Source: Mesostigma viride (Eukaryota > Streptophyta > Mesostigmatophyceae > Mesostigmatales > Mesostigmataceae). From it: a stretch of DNA of 64,000 bases. Numbering within the stretch: the stretch's first letter is position 1; each line of letters begins with the position of its first letter. A program made the position numbers and the translations under genes. This document shows, piece by piece, positions 50,001 through 58,755 of the stretch. The DNA is taken from positions 620,001-684,000 of the forward strand of contig RPFO01000165.1 in the NCBI GenBank assembly GCA_009746045.1, in the 5' to 3' direction. The notes below the pieces were generated by a model. That model was not told where the DNA came from. It did no database searches and was given only the letters and a program-made list of their open reading frames with translations.

Positions 50001-50654
50001 AGGGGCATGCTGGCATGGCTTGCAAGTATATGTGCCCCTGACTTGCTGGTTTTGAGTCGACTTACTGATTCCCAGCTGGTTGAGGTGGGTGCTGAGAGTG
50101 TGGTGCAGGCTGTCATGATGTCTCCCCCTCTCATACTGGGTCCTGTGGATTTGTACAAGCCCCTTGACATGGTTCTCTATGTGGACAGTTCTATGGATAA
50201 TAGGAAGGTCACAGAGGTCAGGGGCAGGGCAGCAGCATTAGTTACCCTGGAGCAAGATCACACCTCACTTGTTACCTGGTACAGTCGGTTGCAGAACAGG
50301 GTTACACCCAGCAGTGATATTGCTGAGTGCAGGGCAATCTGTGAAGGGCTGCATACTGCTCTTTACTTGAGGGAGCTCTTCTACCAGCTATGTCAAGTGG
50401 CTTCCTGTAGGTTGCAGCTGCACACACTGGTGAGGACTGATAGCATGGGCATGGTGCAATTTGTGCACAGGCAGCTGGCCAGGAGCAGGGACCTTGACTA
50501 CTTGTTGCTCAAGGAGATGTCCTACCTAGCTCACATTGAACATGTGCCTGGTGTGGACAACCCTGCAGATGCCCTCACCAAGCTGGAGGAGAAGGCGGAG
50601 AGGCAGTACCCCCTGCTCCGTGGGCTCATGGACCCCTTACACGGGCGGCCATAG
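47082..50654 (+). CDS. copia pol of E4: integrase - protease - RT - RNase H (intact)
   Basis: Open from the gag TGA; first Met at 47130 gives 1,174 residues (numbering from there). Integrase: His-His-Met-Phe-Gly-His at about 115 with Cys-Gly-Cys, then Asp174, Asp227 and Glu259 (Gly-Ala-Val-Glu-Arg-Ser-Ile-Arg-Glu-Val-Lys) as the DDE triad; C-terminal basic part to about 430. Protease follows integrase: Glu-Val-Asp511-Thr-Asn-Ser-Gln-Val-Ser-Val-Ile, later Pro-Ala-Ile-Leu-Gly-Gln-Asn-Phe-Leu (about 573). RT: Ile-Asp779-Phe-Lys-Arg-Ala-Phe-Leu, then His-Gly-Asp875-Asp in the YVDD place. RNase H: Val-Asp1019-Ser-Ser, Ala-Glu-Cys-Arg (about 1066), Thr-Asp1104-Ser-Met and Val-Asp-Asn-Pro-Ala-Asp. 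No D-T/S-G motif occurs before the integrase. Usual copia order has protease first, so the order here is unusual. Probably expressed by TGA readthrough. Confidence 0.85.
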   Translation, partial: LATSSPVNSQSPLGEGVLDVHKDGGVPLVQHQGCKDVVLPLDCNNNAAAEFPMPHAGGGSPAGAGLEGQGTLLEGPGAVQGAGPDLGRQDGLQGSPGTSGVDHVSPHTVQTSRQVSTERVLSYAEAGHRLHHMFGHSGQAAMFAWKLGREPLWEACQAAAENCGCQENAVHPPQSHAREPARERGDIQMDIQHIRGLYILVGVDRFSRYRLIDVLPGMQEHHLLLGMKALIPGFGVCKSVQADLQFDCLLKHQDQLPCKLVVVPRESHGQQGAVERSIREVKTVVLAAESVPLVASALERAAWCKGIEEQLNHRVNYYFDGVAVSPLALQYSLLPENVVQASLRKADRLFAQLRRKDKNWNVLRPQVGLKVRMWKEPSIPGKRGKWQDGVVTRVEEANRSCLVALEKDPRHVYRLSWAHVKERRPHAIWPADGPGPPSWVEEPGQSQAAAANNPLVVDDGLSLLEDDEQEEAAEATVTRPEGTGQPPKARGPLMADVIRALMRSKHDPKVSKLTGWGSCWAATMEVDTNSQVSVIREEDAVGLQMSHPSCLAVSDFSGKVSMKILGEVSVPILGVPTTFCVVEGYQGPAILGQNFLCMPGVTLTSDELALEGRGSLPLERYHYSQGLAVAVKAVRSQPAEGPQGQEPIAEDLLIIPTTFDPRQLGVNRYQIAAHSPIPWRQLVEMMQSPKMAKAWTLGFVASGHEWIVSNCAEPVDELPEVHQLLRLMFVLKLKEVDGVQVPHVRPVVTEYHGTGQLLDEELYTPGMLHDTWRILLCIFLSFLVKGVPYSSVLIDFKRAFLKGDQDQARQTWRDIPPFFVTVPAVWRAEIKARYLRILKGLEGLRSSPIIWRKSLEKFLKNTCGFSVSPVDPCLFQGSHNGLPVFASLHGDDLHLIGPPDWVEAVLAKIQKRFELGKIQHMVENEPMVFCGMQATLFQAKGSWFIRMEGGKDYPQQIVDALQEPITQARCATIRGMLAWLASICAPDLLVLSRLTDSQLVEVGAESVVQAVMMSPPLILGPVDLYKPLDMVLYVDSSMDNRKVTEVRGRAAALVTLEQDHTSLVTWYSRLQNRVTPSSDIAECRAICEGLHTALYLRELFYQLCQVASCRLQLHTLVRTDSMGMVQFVHRQLARSRDLDYLLLKEMSYLAHIEHVPGVDNPADALTKLEEKAERQYPLLRGLMDPLHGRP

Positions 50655-51660
50655 AGACCAGGCCTTGCTTCAGCTTGGGTGTCCCCAGTGGGCTGCTTGA
50701 CCAAAGTACCAAGTGGTGACTGGTGCTTACTGGTTGACAGCCGGTCCTTCAGGGTTAGGTACACCCTCCTGGACAGGAGTTGGTGTGGAATGTCACTCCT
50801 ACCAGCTGAGAATCATGCCTGGCCCTCCCCATGGGGTTCAGAAGAGTCGCCAGGACTTAAGTCGACGCCTTTGGCCTCAAACAGTTAGGCCATGCAAGGG
50901 CAACCCGAATGCTGGTTCTTACAGGTTGCTGTATATATGTTTTCTAGTGCTTGTTTCCAACCTGTTGCTAATAAAGAACCTGGTTGTGTGACCATGTGGA
51001 ACATGGTTGCCAGGGAGCCACATTCTGGGTTATATAATGCTTGAATAAAACATAATCATGTCATCTCTCATGTTGTTTCATGGTTGTAATGTTTCTCTTG
51101 TGTAAGTTCCAGGTCACCTATAAACCTGGAGGTTGGGGTGGGGTTCAATTCCCCAGCAGAGCCACAGCCTGGCATGAGTGATTCCTGGGCTTAACACCCA
51201 GTGAAGACATGGGCTCCCCAATAAGGCAGTATTTGTATAGGTGCTACCTGAGTCTCTTTGAGCATAAAAGGGAAAGGCTGGCCAAGGCGGGCGCCATAAG
51301 AACGGGCGCCTGTGATAACTGTGAAAGATCAGGAACTCACAATAATACGTTCTTGGCATCCTTTAATCCCAGCCATTGGACTAGGTAATGTGCCTTGACT
51401 TTAATCTAACACCAAGTTCCCAAGGAAAGGTTGGGAGCTGACCAAGGGGTCAGGGGATAACCTGGGGTGACCTCTGATTCACTGGCCAGTACACCTAGCC
51501 TGGTCCAAGGGCGTATATGTTGTTACCCAAAAGGAGGCAGGACCCTGGGCCCTATCAGGTCTGATCAACCCCAAGGGACCAAGCGGTCTGTGGCTGAGTG
51601 GGCACAAGCAAGGTAAGGCTTGTTTCAAGCTGGTCCAGCTCCAAAAGAAGAAAGGGTTGG
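50655..51660 (+). other. 3' untranslated region of E4
   Basis: About 1 kb without a gene. AATAAAG at about 50970 is a candidate polyadenylation signal. At 51320-51340 GTGAAAGATCAGGAACTCAC closely resembles the GTGAAAGACCAGGAGCTCAC found near the 3' end of this family's LTRs, with a TATA-like CATAAAAGGG about 60 bases before it. This may be a remnant LTR of a related family. The last 20 bases (CCAAAAGAAGAAAGGGTTGG) are the polypurine tract for plus-strand priming. Confidence 0.55.
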
Positions 51661-51960
51661 AGTTAGCATTTTGGGCAACCAATATGCTAAGTGGATGCAG
51701 TTTGGAAAGACCTTTCCAACGCCGTGCTGACCGCCTGAAACAGACAAGGGACGAGAAAGATATCAAGTCCCGAAGTCCTAGCCATCCGTGGCCGACTAGG
51801 GTGCAGTCCGCTGGTATAGTGGACAGGACACGTGGCAGGCCGTGCCTGCACAGGCTTAGCCTGTCTATCACGTGACTGTGGTCCACGTAGACCAGGAGGA
51901 GCAGCAGCCTGTGACTAGTAGGGTACTGGAGCTGGCACAGGGCTGCAAGGATACTAGACC
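51661..51960 (+). repeat. 3' LTR of E4, truncated
   Basis: 300 bp nearly identical to 43101-43403, preceded by the purine tract. Sequence changes to unrelated AATACGCG-rich DNA at 51961. Confidence 0.9.
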
Positions 51961-52555
51961 GGGTTGGCAAATACGTGTACGGGGTATAATACGCGGGCCT
52001 AAAATACGCGTATTATACGTGGGGGGTGTAAAATACGTGGCGGTAAAATACGCGACAGTTTTTGTGGTCCAATTGTCAGTCACCCAATTAGCACGCTCCT
52101 TGATGATGGTCATGCAGTTATTGCAACTGAAATTTGGTGTATATGCTTAATTATTTACTAACATCTTCCATTTATGCCCTGGAATCCTATCTGATTATGA
52201 TTTGTTAAATGCAGGGGGGAGCAGGCTGCAACGGGAATAGTAAGGAATCAATTAATTAATTAATTGTAAGGAAAGCCATCCACTATATAATGCATGAGAG
52301 GACATAAGACACAACTTCCGAGGAGGGGTGACGTGCCCTCCTTTGTACTGGATCGTACCGGCCACCATCTGCTTGAAAGCTCTCGGCCGCATTGAAGGCA
52401 ATGCCGTTCTCGATAAAAAATTCGGCAGCCAGCAGCTGGACACCTTTCTCGTCGACGGGAACCAGCCATTTGGTGATGCTCAGCTGGCCTTTGCTGGGAA
52501 CCGACGACAAGTCAGCCGGCGCAGCCCCTCCCATCTCCGCCATTGCCCTGTTCAA
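51961..52555 (-). pseudogene. hAT transposase N-terminal fragment and flank
   Basis: The minus-strand frame 52555-52283 reads Ser-Ile-Thr-Lys-Trp-Leu, Leu-Leu-Ala-Ala-Glu-Phe-Phe-Ile-Glu-Asn-Gly-Ile-Ala-Phe-Asn-Ala-Ala-Glu-Ser. This matches the pattern of hAT transposases just after the BED region (...FFxENGIPFNxxxS...). The rest of the transposase is absent. AGGAGGGGTGACGTG at 52321 is 13 of 15 identical to the left terminus of the hAT-like MITE at 38293. 51961-52050 has repeated AAAATACGCG/TACGTGG motifs. It sits at a deletion junction between E4's 3' LTR and element B. Confidence 0.5.
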
Positions 52556-52559
52556 ATTG

Positions 52560-53829
52560 TGCTGCTTCTTGGCGGTCGGAGCTCACGGCCATCCTGAAAA
52601 AGGTCGTCGGCCACGGCAACAACGGGGGCCAGCGAGGGCGCAAGCGCGGGCATGGTGGCGACGCCAAGCAGGGTGATCATCCCCCGGCCAAGCGGCAGCA
52701 GGGGGCGTCTGCTGACCGCAAGCAACGCTGTGAGCGCTGCTTCGGACGTCGCCATGTCCGGGATGAATGCCGAGTTCGCCCGGACCTGGAGCTCGAGAAC
52801 AACCTTTGCCGCAAGTGCCACGACGTTCTGCGTGGTCACAGCGTGGAGGCGTGCAAGGCCAAGCGCATCGTCGTCCACGGCACACGCGAGGAGTGGGCAG
52901 AGCGACGGGCAGCACGAAAGTCAGGTGAGAGCACGCTCGATACCCCTTCTTTTGCTCAATGCGTCACGCTGAACCGGGCCGTCGTAGAGCCTGACGTCGT
53001 TCCTAAAAGCAACGTGACTGCATCCTCTGTCTCATTCCGTGATGTGCTCACGCAATCCGTTGATGCTGCTCTGGCTCTGTCGCGCCAGGATCACGTGCTT
53101 CCTGAGCACGGGTCTACAATGCGTGACCTAAGCAATGTGGTGTCTTCTAGGTCGGGTGTGTACAAGGCCGAGCGACCAAGCACTACTGCAGCACCCCAGC
53201 TAGATTCTGGGGCGGTTGGGCCTATGAGGAATGGTGTGACAGTGCAAGAGAATGCTGGGCGGGCAGATGTTCTCGGTACACACTACCCTAGTGTGGATCT
53301 TCACATTGGCAAGGTGCTCACACGGGCGGCCTTTCGTGCAGCCTCTGAAGCTGCCCAGTTAGCCAATGTCACTACCCCAGTAGTCACCCCACCTGTTGAG
53401 AATCCTGACAATGCCACTGCACCTCAGGCTGTCACCCTGAAACTGTTAGCATACCAGATGCACCGTGCATACGGGCATGAGGCCCAAGCCAAGGTAGAGG
53501 GGGCACACATGTTGGGGGCACCTTTATACAACGAGCTGAAGAATGTGCGTGCTCAGTGTCCTGCCTGCATCAAGATCAGGAAGAAGTCGCGTAGGCGGCA
53601 TGCCAAGACTCCACCCTTGGAGCGAGGGTACCTTGTGGGGGATGTCATGCACATGGAAGGGGGGGACACCTATTTCATAGTCAAGGATAGGTTCAGCAAG
53701 GTCACCTACATTGAGCCGCTGCCCCACATGTTTGAGGCTGACCTGCACAGGGCTGTCGCGTCTGCGTACCACAATCTCCGGCGCCACCATGGCGGCTGGC
53801 CATGCTCAGCTTTGGTAAAACCCAAATGA
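52560..53829 (+). pseudogene. element B gag tail and integrase N-terminal half
   Basis: Basic Gly/Lys/Arg-rich start. Zinc knuckle Cys-Glu-Arg-Cys-x4-His-x4-Cys (about 52732-52773), then a second Cys-x2-Cys-x6-His-x4-Cys cluster. A 200-residue linker leads to the integrase zinc region His-Arg-Ala-Tyr-Gly-His...Cys-Pro-Ala-Cys (53461-53570). Then Gly-Asp-Val-Met-His-Met-Glu-Gly, with the first catalytic Asp at 53641, and Lys-Asp-Arg-Phe-Ser-Lys. Gag and integrase share one frame without an intervening stop, unlike E3/E4. The frame is lost after Gly-Gly-Trp-Pro-Cys at about 53800 where foreign sequence enters. Confidence 0.65.
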
Positions 53830-54955
53830 GCTGAGCTGACGTGCCTGCCTTAACTGCATGCCCGGTGGGGTGGGCGAGGACCTGTCCCATGATGAACACA
53901 CACTTTGCACAGTCTGATGATGAAGCCGCGCATGCGGAATTTATTGAGAAAGTTAATACAATTACAACACGTTGATAGTCTCAATATCGATGCACTCCAT
54001 GCTCACGAGCCCGCAGTTAGGCAGCGCTCCATGACATGCTACTGGCCTTGCTCCCAAGGAAAGGGAGAAACACGAAGGCCACTAACGAGAGACTCGAAGA
54101 GACTACACGCTACGTGAGAGTCCTCTTCGACTATGAACCAAACCATTCGTCATGCCACACGCATGACACACGCCACACTTGTCAGTCCAGCCAGGAATGC
54201 CCAAACTATCTTGCTGCCTGAACCATGCAAATAGAAACTGCATTCCAGTTGCCGTCCTGGCTTTCTACCACACATGCCAACAAAAGCAGGAAGGCATCCC
54301 GACAAATCTAAATTGCTACCCTGTTGCCGATCTCATCTCCTAGAGGCTCCGGCATTTCTGTCCCTGGGAATGTCCGGCATTGAGTCACGACCACCAAGGT
54401 CGAAGCATAATATCCTTCAAACAATCTGCACGCTCACACCTTGCGTGTGAGTGGCCCAGCAAACATTGCTTCTAATCTTTCCTTTCTAGAAGAAATCCCT
54501 TTGTAGGGCTGCCAGCGATTTCGCATTCATTCCAGCGATCTGGCTCCGCACCGCAAATTGTCCTTTTCCATTTTCTGTCCAGTCCTCATAACGTTGACCC
54601 GCTATTCTACACCACAAAGACACCTGGCCTAGCTGTCAATAGCCTCGGCGCTGTTGAAGTCCAGCAGTCCAGCTCCAGCTCCAGCTCCAGCTGTCCAATA
54701 ACTCGCGTATGATCCTCTCGACGCTGCGCACTTGTGCTGCCGTCCGCTCAAGTACGTCTGTGCTGCGCGCCCAGCCGTGCCTGGCCCGGCGCGCGCGCAC
54801 GTGCACTTTCGTCCGCTCTTATGCTGTAAGTGCTAGTGTCCCCCCCCCGGTCACTAGCCTTTGTCGAAAATGCGCAGAAAACAAAATCCTCGCGCACGTC
54901 ACCGGTCTTGTGCATAGTGGGCGCCCGGATGACACAGCTCGCGTCCGTGACAGGG
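53830..54955. other. 1.1-kb insertion of unknown type in element B integrase
   Basis: Separates the two halves of the integrase. I could not find matching inverted ends or a clear target duplication; CCATGCTCAG and CTCATGCTAG near the two junctions are only loosely similar. An in-frame segment at its right end (from 54709, Arg/Ser/Thr-rich) runs into integrase sequence. Contains a CTCCAG repeat near 54668-54690. Confidence 0.4.
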
Positions 54956-57900
54956 CTATCAAGATCAGCCTGGCTTTCTTTCATCCCGTAGTGGAGCTCA
55001 TGCTAGACCAGCAGTTCCGCTGTGTGCAAGGTTTGCCGGGGATGGAGGCCGTGGTCATCGTGGGGCGTGAGGATCACGGCAATATGGGCATGATAGATCG
55101 CACTGTAAGCTATGTCAAGACTGTGGCAGCCAAGCGACAGGATAACCCACATGGCAAATCCTACGCGGTCAAGACGGCGTGGTGCAATGAGCTCATGCAT
55201 GTGTGCAACCATAGGCACGTGCTCGATGTCAAGGGCTTTGGGCTAGTCACGCCTCGGGGGCTGTCAGCGGGCACCTACTCACCCGAGGTAGTAGAGGCAT
55301 ACCAACAGCATCTACAGGATACCGCCGCCAAGCTGCGGCTCAAGGATGCCACGCTGCCTGATTTGTCTAGCGCTTTTGAGGTCGGGCAGTTGGTCATGTT
55401 CCACAAGGAGAGCTCGCCCAGCGGCAAACGGGGCACCATGCAGGGGCCTGGGGCCATCACAAAGTTAGACTGGCCGCTGCGGGTCATAGACATAGAGTGG
55501 AATGATCGGGTGTATAGGGTACCATGGGCATCGGTGGCAGGCTATAAGCAAGGGGATGGCATGGAGAGTGAGCTGGCAGCCAACAGGGCACTGGGGTGGG
55601 TAGTGAAGGATAATGCGCCTGTCGTAGCATCTGAGGTGGTACCCCACGGGTCGCTCCCAGGGGCAGACACAGCTACACCCCCCCCTCCCCTGGGCCCCAA
55701 TATGACCCCGTGGATGGGTGGGATGAGGATGGGGTGGGTTTGACGGGACCTAGTGCACGTAGTGACTCACCTCCTGTGCTAGCCACGGATAATGTGGGAG
55801 GCCCGCCTAGCGTGGCCTCGCCGGAGGGTCAGGGTCCTGCCCATGCGCCTCGCCCACCTAGGGACCTGGCTTCAACGGTCACGGCCTTGTGGCGTGCTCA
55901 GGCGCTTAAAGCGAAAGCTGCATCAGGGGTGGCTCAGGTCAAAACTCTCTCACAGGGGGTCAGGCCGGTTAAGTCAGCCTTGTTTCCTACGTGTAGACCG
56001 TGGCAGCTGGTGGCTGTGGACACGCAAGCATCCGTGTCTATTATCTCTCGTCGGGCGGCCACCCTGTATCCAGTGCTAGAGTCGCCGTACAAATCGGTGA
56101 CCGACTTTGCAGGCACTTCGGCATATCAAGTTACCGGGATGGTGGTGCTGCCGGTGTTGGGCATTGACACGCCGTTTCACGTCGTGGATGGCTACGAGGA
56201 TGTGGCCTTGCTGGGCGAACCTTTCGTATCATACCCGGGGTTCTCAGTGTCCGCTGACTTGCTGTCGGTCGCGGGGGTGGGCAGCATCCCGCTTCGCGAG
56301 TACCACGCTCCATTGGGGGTGGTGGTCGGGCAGCCCGGCGTCGTGCGGCGCTTACCGATGGCGGCGTTTTCCACACCGCCGCTCGTCCAGTCCATCATTC
56401 AGCCTCAGGATTGGCACCCGCGCAGCTTCGGCCTCCACTCACACTCACTGGCGGCGGATAGCCCTGTGACGTGGGAGCAACTTGTCCTGGACTGTCAAGA
56501 TCCTCTCAAGTTTGCTTTGTGGCGCGACGCGTTCATTCGAGCCAAGGAGCAGTGGCGAGAGCGCGAGGTCTACCGAGGATTGGAGAGTGTGCCAGCCGGG
56601 GCCACGCGGTTGCGGTTGAAGTTCGTGCTCACCTACAAGCCGGACGAGACCAACTCTTCGGTGGTGTTCCGGGTTAGGCCCGTGGTCACGGAGACGAAGG
56701 GGTCCTCCCCGCTGGATGCCAAGGATCTTTATACCCCTGGGCTCAACCATGTTTCGCATCGGCTACTGACGGTCATCTACTTGGGCAAGCGGAACGCGGG
56801 CAAGGACTACGGGATGTGGTGCGGTGACTTTCAGCGGGCATTCCTCCACAGCGACGCTGGGGTCGCGCAGCAAACATGGCAAGGCACCCGCTACGTGGTG
56901 AAGGTCCCGGTGGTCTGGCAGGATGGCACCATTGGCAGCGAGTATATCGAGCTGTTGACAGGGGTGGAGGGGCTGCAGAGCTCTCCCATCATCTTCCGCA
57001 TATCCGCGGAGGAGGTCTTGCAGAACTTAGGGGCCACGTACCATCGCGCTGATCCTAACTTCTTTGTGGTCCCCACCGGCGTCCCTGGCGAGCCAGCCCT
57101 CTTCGTGTGGCATGGCGATGACTTCAAGCTGGTGGCACCTCGCACCTTTGCTACCCAGTTTCTTGCTGCAGTGGCGGCTAAGTTTCCCCTGGGCAGGGCG
57201 GTGGATCATGAGGAGGGTAAACCCGTGGTGTTTTGCGGCGTGCAGTCTACGTTGCAGCGGGATTCGCGTTCTGGCGAATGGGTCATGCACATGCAGGATA
57301 GCCGCAACTATGTGGTTGACCTGCTGGCCGACCTCCCGTCCCCGCTGTTGGCAACCCATGGGCCCTCGGTTAAGGACAAGCTCGGGTGGTTGGCGGACAC
57401 GGTGTGGCACCTGATTTGGCAGTGCTCGCTCGCCTGCCCGATGATGTGCTGGAAGGACTAGGGTCCATTCATGTTCGGCGGCAGCTGGCCATGACGCCCG
57501 GCATTGTGCTTCGTGGGCTCGATTGCTCACAGCCGGTGCACCTCGAGATAGTGACGGATGCTAATCTAGAGACGCGCACAGTCAGCCAAGTGCGGGCCCG
57601 CATGGGGGCACTGTTCTTTATCAGCAATGAGGGACAGCCTGGCATGTTGTTAGATTGGTACTCGCGCTTGCACAGCCGCATTGCCACTAGCCCCAACACG
57701 GCTGAATGCCGGGGCATTGTTTCAGCTATCTCACATGGCATGTGGCTGCGGTACTTGCTGGGTTGGGTATTTGGCTCGTGTGGGTTCACTCTTCACTGGA
57801 CTAGCACGGTGCACACTGACTCACAAAGTTGTTTGGCCTTCCTTGACAATCCCTATGCGCGGTCACAGGACGTTGATTACCTCGTACTCGCTGAGGCGGC

Positions 57901-58030
57901 CTCCTGCGTCACGCGTCTCCAGCACATCGCGGATGAACTCAATCCCGCGGATGCACTCACCAAGGAGGCGCGGGAGGCTGCCCCGCAGTACGCAGTGTTG
58001 CGCAAGCGCATGACGATGCAACACCCGTGA
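54956..58030 (+). pseudogene. element B pol: integrase C-half, protease, RT, RNase H; two frameshifts
   Basis: Integrase resumes Leu-Asp-Gln-Gln-Phe-Arg-Cys (second Asp). Met-Ile-Asp-Arg-Thr-Val stands where E4 has Ala-Val-Glu-Arg-Ser-Ile, so the catalytic Glu reads Asp. One frameshift near 55690 (C/G runs). Protease after integrase: Ala-Val-Asp-Thr-Gln-Ala-Ser-Val-Ser-Ile-Ile (Asp at 56019), Asp-Phe-Ala-Gly-Thr, and Val-Ala-Leu-Leu-Gly-Glu-Pro-Phe. RT: Trp-Cys-Gly-Asp-Phe-Gln-Arg-Ala-Phe-Leu-His and Trp-His-Gly-Asp-Asp-Phe (57108-57125). A second shift near 57405 leads to RNase H: Val-Thr-Asp-Ala-Asn, Ala-Glu-Cys-Arg-Gly, His-Thr-Asp-Ser-Gln and Asn-Pro-Ala-Asp-Ala-Leu-Thr-Lys. Order and HGDD match E4. 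Confidence 0.75.
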
Positions 58031-58408
58031 GCCACACAGGGTTACGGCTCGGGCGCTTTATGAATACAGCCATAACTCACCCTGTGTTGCTAGCATTCAC
58101 GAATATCATGGTGGTAGTTTTTTTGCTTGTCCTGACCATACCCTAGCCACGTTGGACGGTGCCTTGGGCCCGTCGGCGGGTCACTGGTCCTAATAAATGG
58201 GTCACCTTTTGTCTGGTGGCATAGTTGGTTTTTTGCTCGATACTTATTACATCACTATTCATGTGTGATCACAAGGGCGCGGGTCGATACCGTGGTGATT
58301 TTGACGGCCTTGAGGCCCCCTTGAGTTCCCTACCTTAGAGGGTTTTGTATGGTCTGCATTTGATGTAATTATTTTGATAATTAATCAAAGAACAAAAGAG
58401 TATGTCGG

Positions 58409-58755
58409 AGTTGAGTAACTCTAGAGCCCTAGGATCTGGCTCTAAGTTCCCCATGTTCGTCCGCACGCCTTCCGCTAGCGTCCGCTAAGCCGCCGGCTAT
58501 AATCCGGCGGTCCGATGCGGTCGACCGGTCTAAGGGCGGCGCCTAGGGCCGGCGCCACCTAGGCCCCAGTCCGGGGCCTTATCCGGGTCGGTACGGACAG
58601 CTAGCTTGTCCCACGGTTATGGCTAACCGGATAGGCTTTGCTGGCTAAGACATAAACCAGTGGTTGGCCAGCTCCGACAGCAGTTCTCTGTGTTCACCTT
58701 ATCCCAAGCTCATCGTGACCGACCGCCATAGCTCAGCCGGTCGGGGGCTTTAACT
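58409..58755 (+). repeat. 3' LTR of element B
   Basis: 347 bp starting AGTTGAGTAACT and ending GGGCTTTAACT, directly after a purine tract and directly before resumed E3 coding. No second copy is present because the 5' end is lost, so this call rests on the AGTT...AACT termini shared with E3/E4 and on position. Confidence 0.55.

Larger units (their letters stand above)
43101..51960 (+). mobile_element. copia-like element E4, nearly complete; 3' LTR cut at 300 bp
   Basis: 5' LTR (43101-43749), ORF1 (broken), gag (45734-47081), TGA readthrough site, intact pol (to 50654), about 1 kb of 3' untranslated sequence, a purine tract (51641-51660), 3' LTR (from 51661). The two LTRs are nearly identical over the 300 bp present, so the insertion is young. 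The 3' LTR stops abruptly at 51960 where unrelated sequence begins. It is inserted in E3 pol right after the codons for the protease Asp-Thr. Confidence 0.85.
52560..58755 (+). mobile_element. copia-like element B (divergent relative of E3/E4), 5'-truncated
   Basis: Starts inside a gag-like basic/zinc-knuckle region. Then come integrase (interrupted at about 53,825-54,960), protease, RT, RNase H (stop 58028-58030), an AATAAA signal (58192), a purine-rich tract (58388-58402), and a 347-bp 3' LTR (58409-58755, AGTTGAG...TTTAACT). The right flank GAAGG is E3 protease sequence. Protein identity with E4 is low but the domain order and LTR ends are the same. Confidence 0.7.

Noticed and set aside
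51125-51200. tRNA-like box B (GGGGTTCAATTCCCC)
   Set aside because: No box A at the right spacing and no cloverleaf could be drawn; most likely chance or an LTR remnant.
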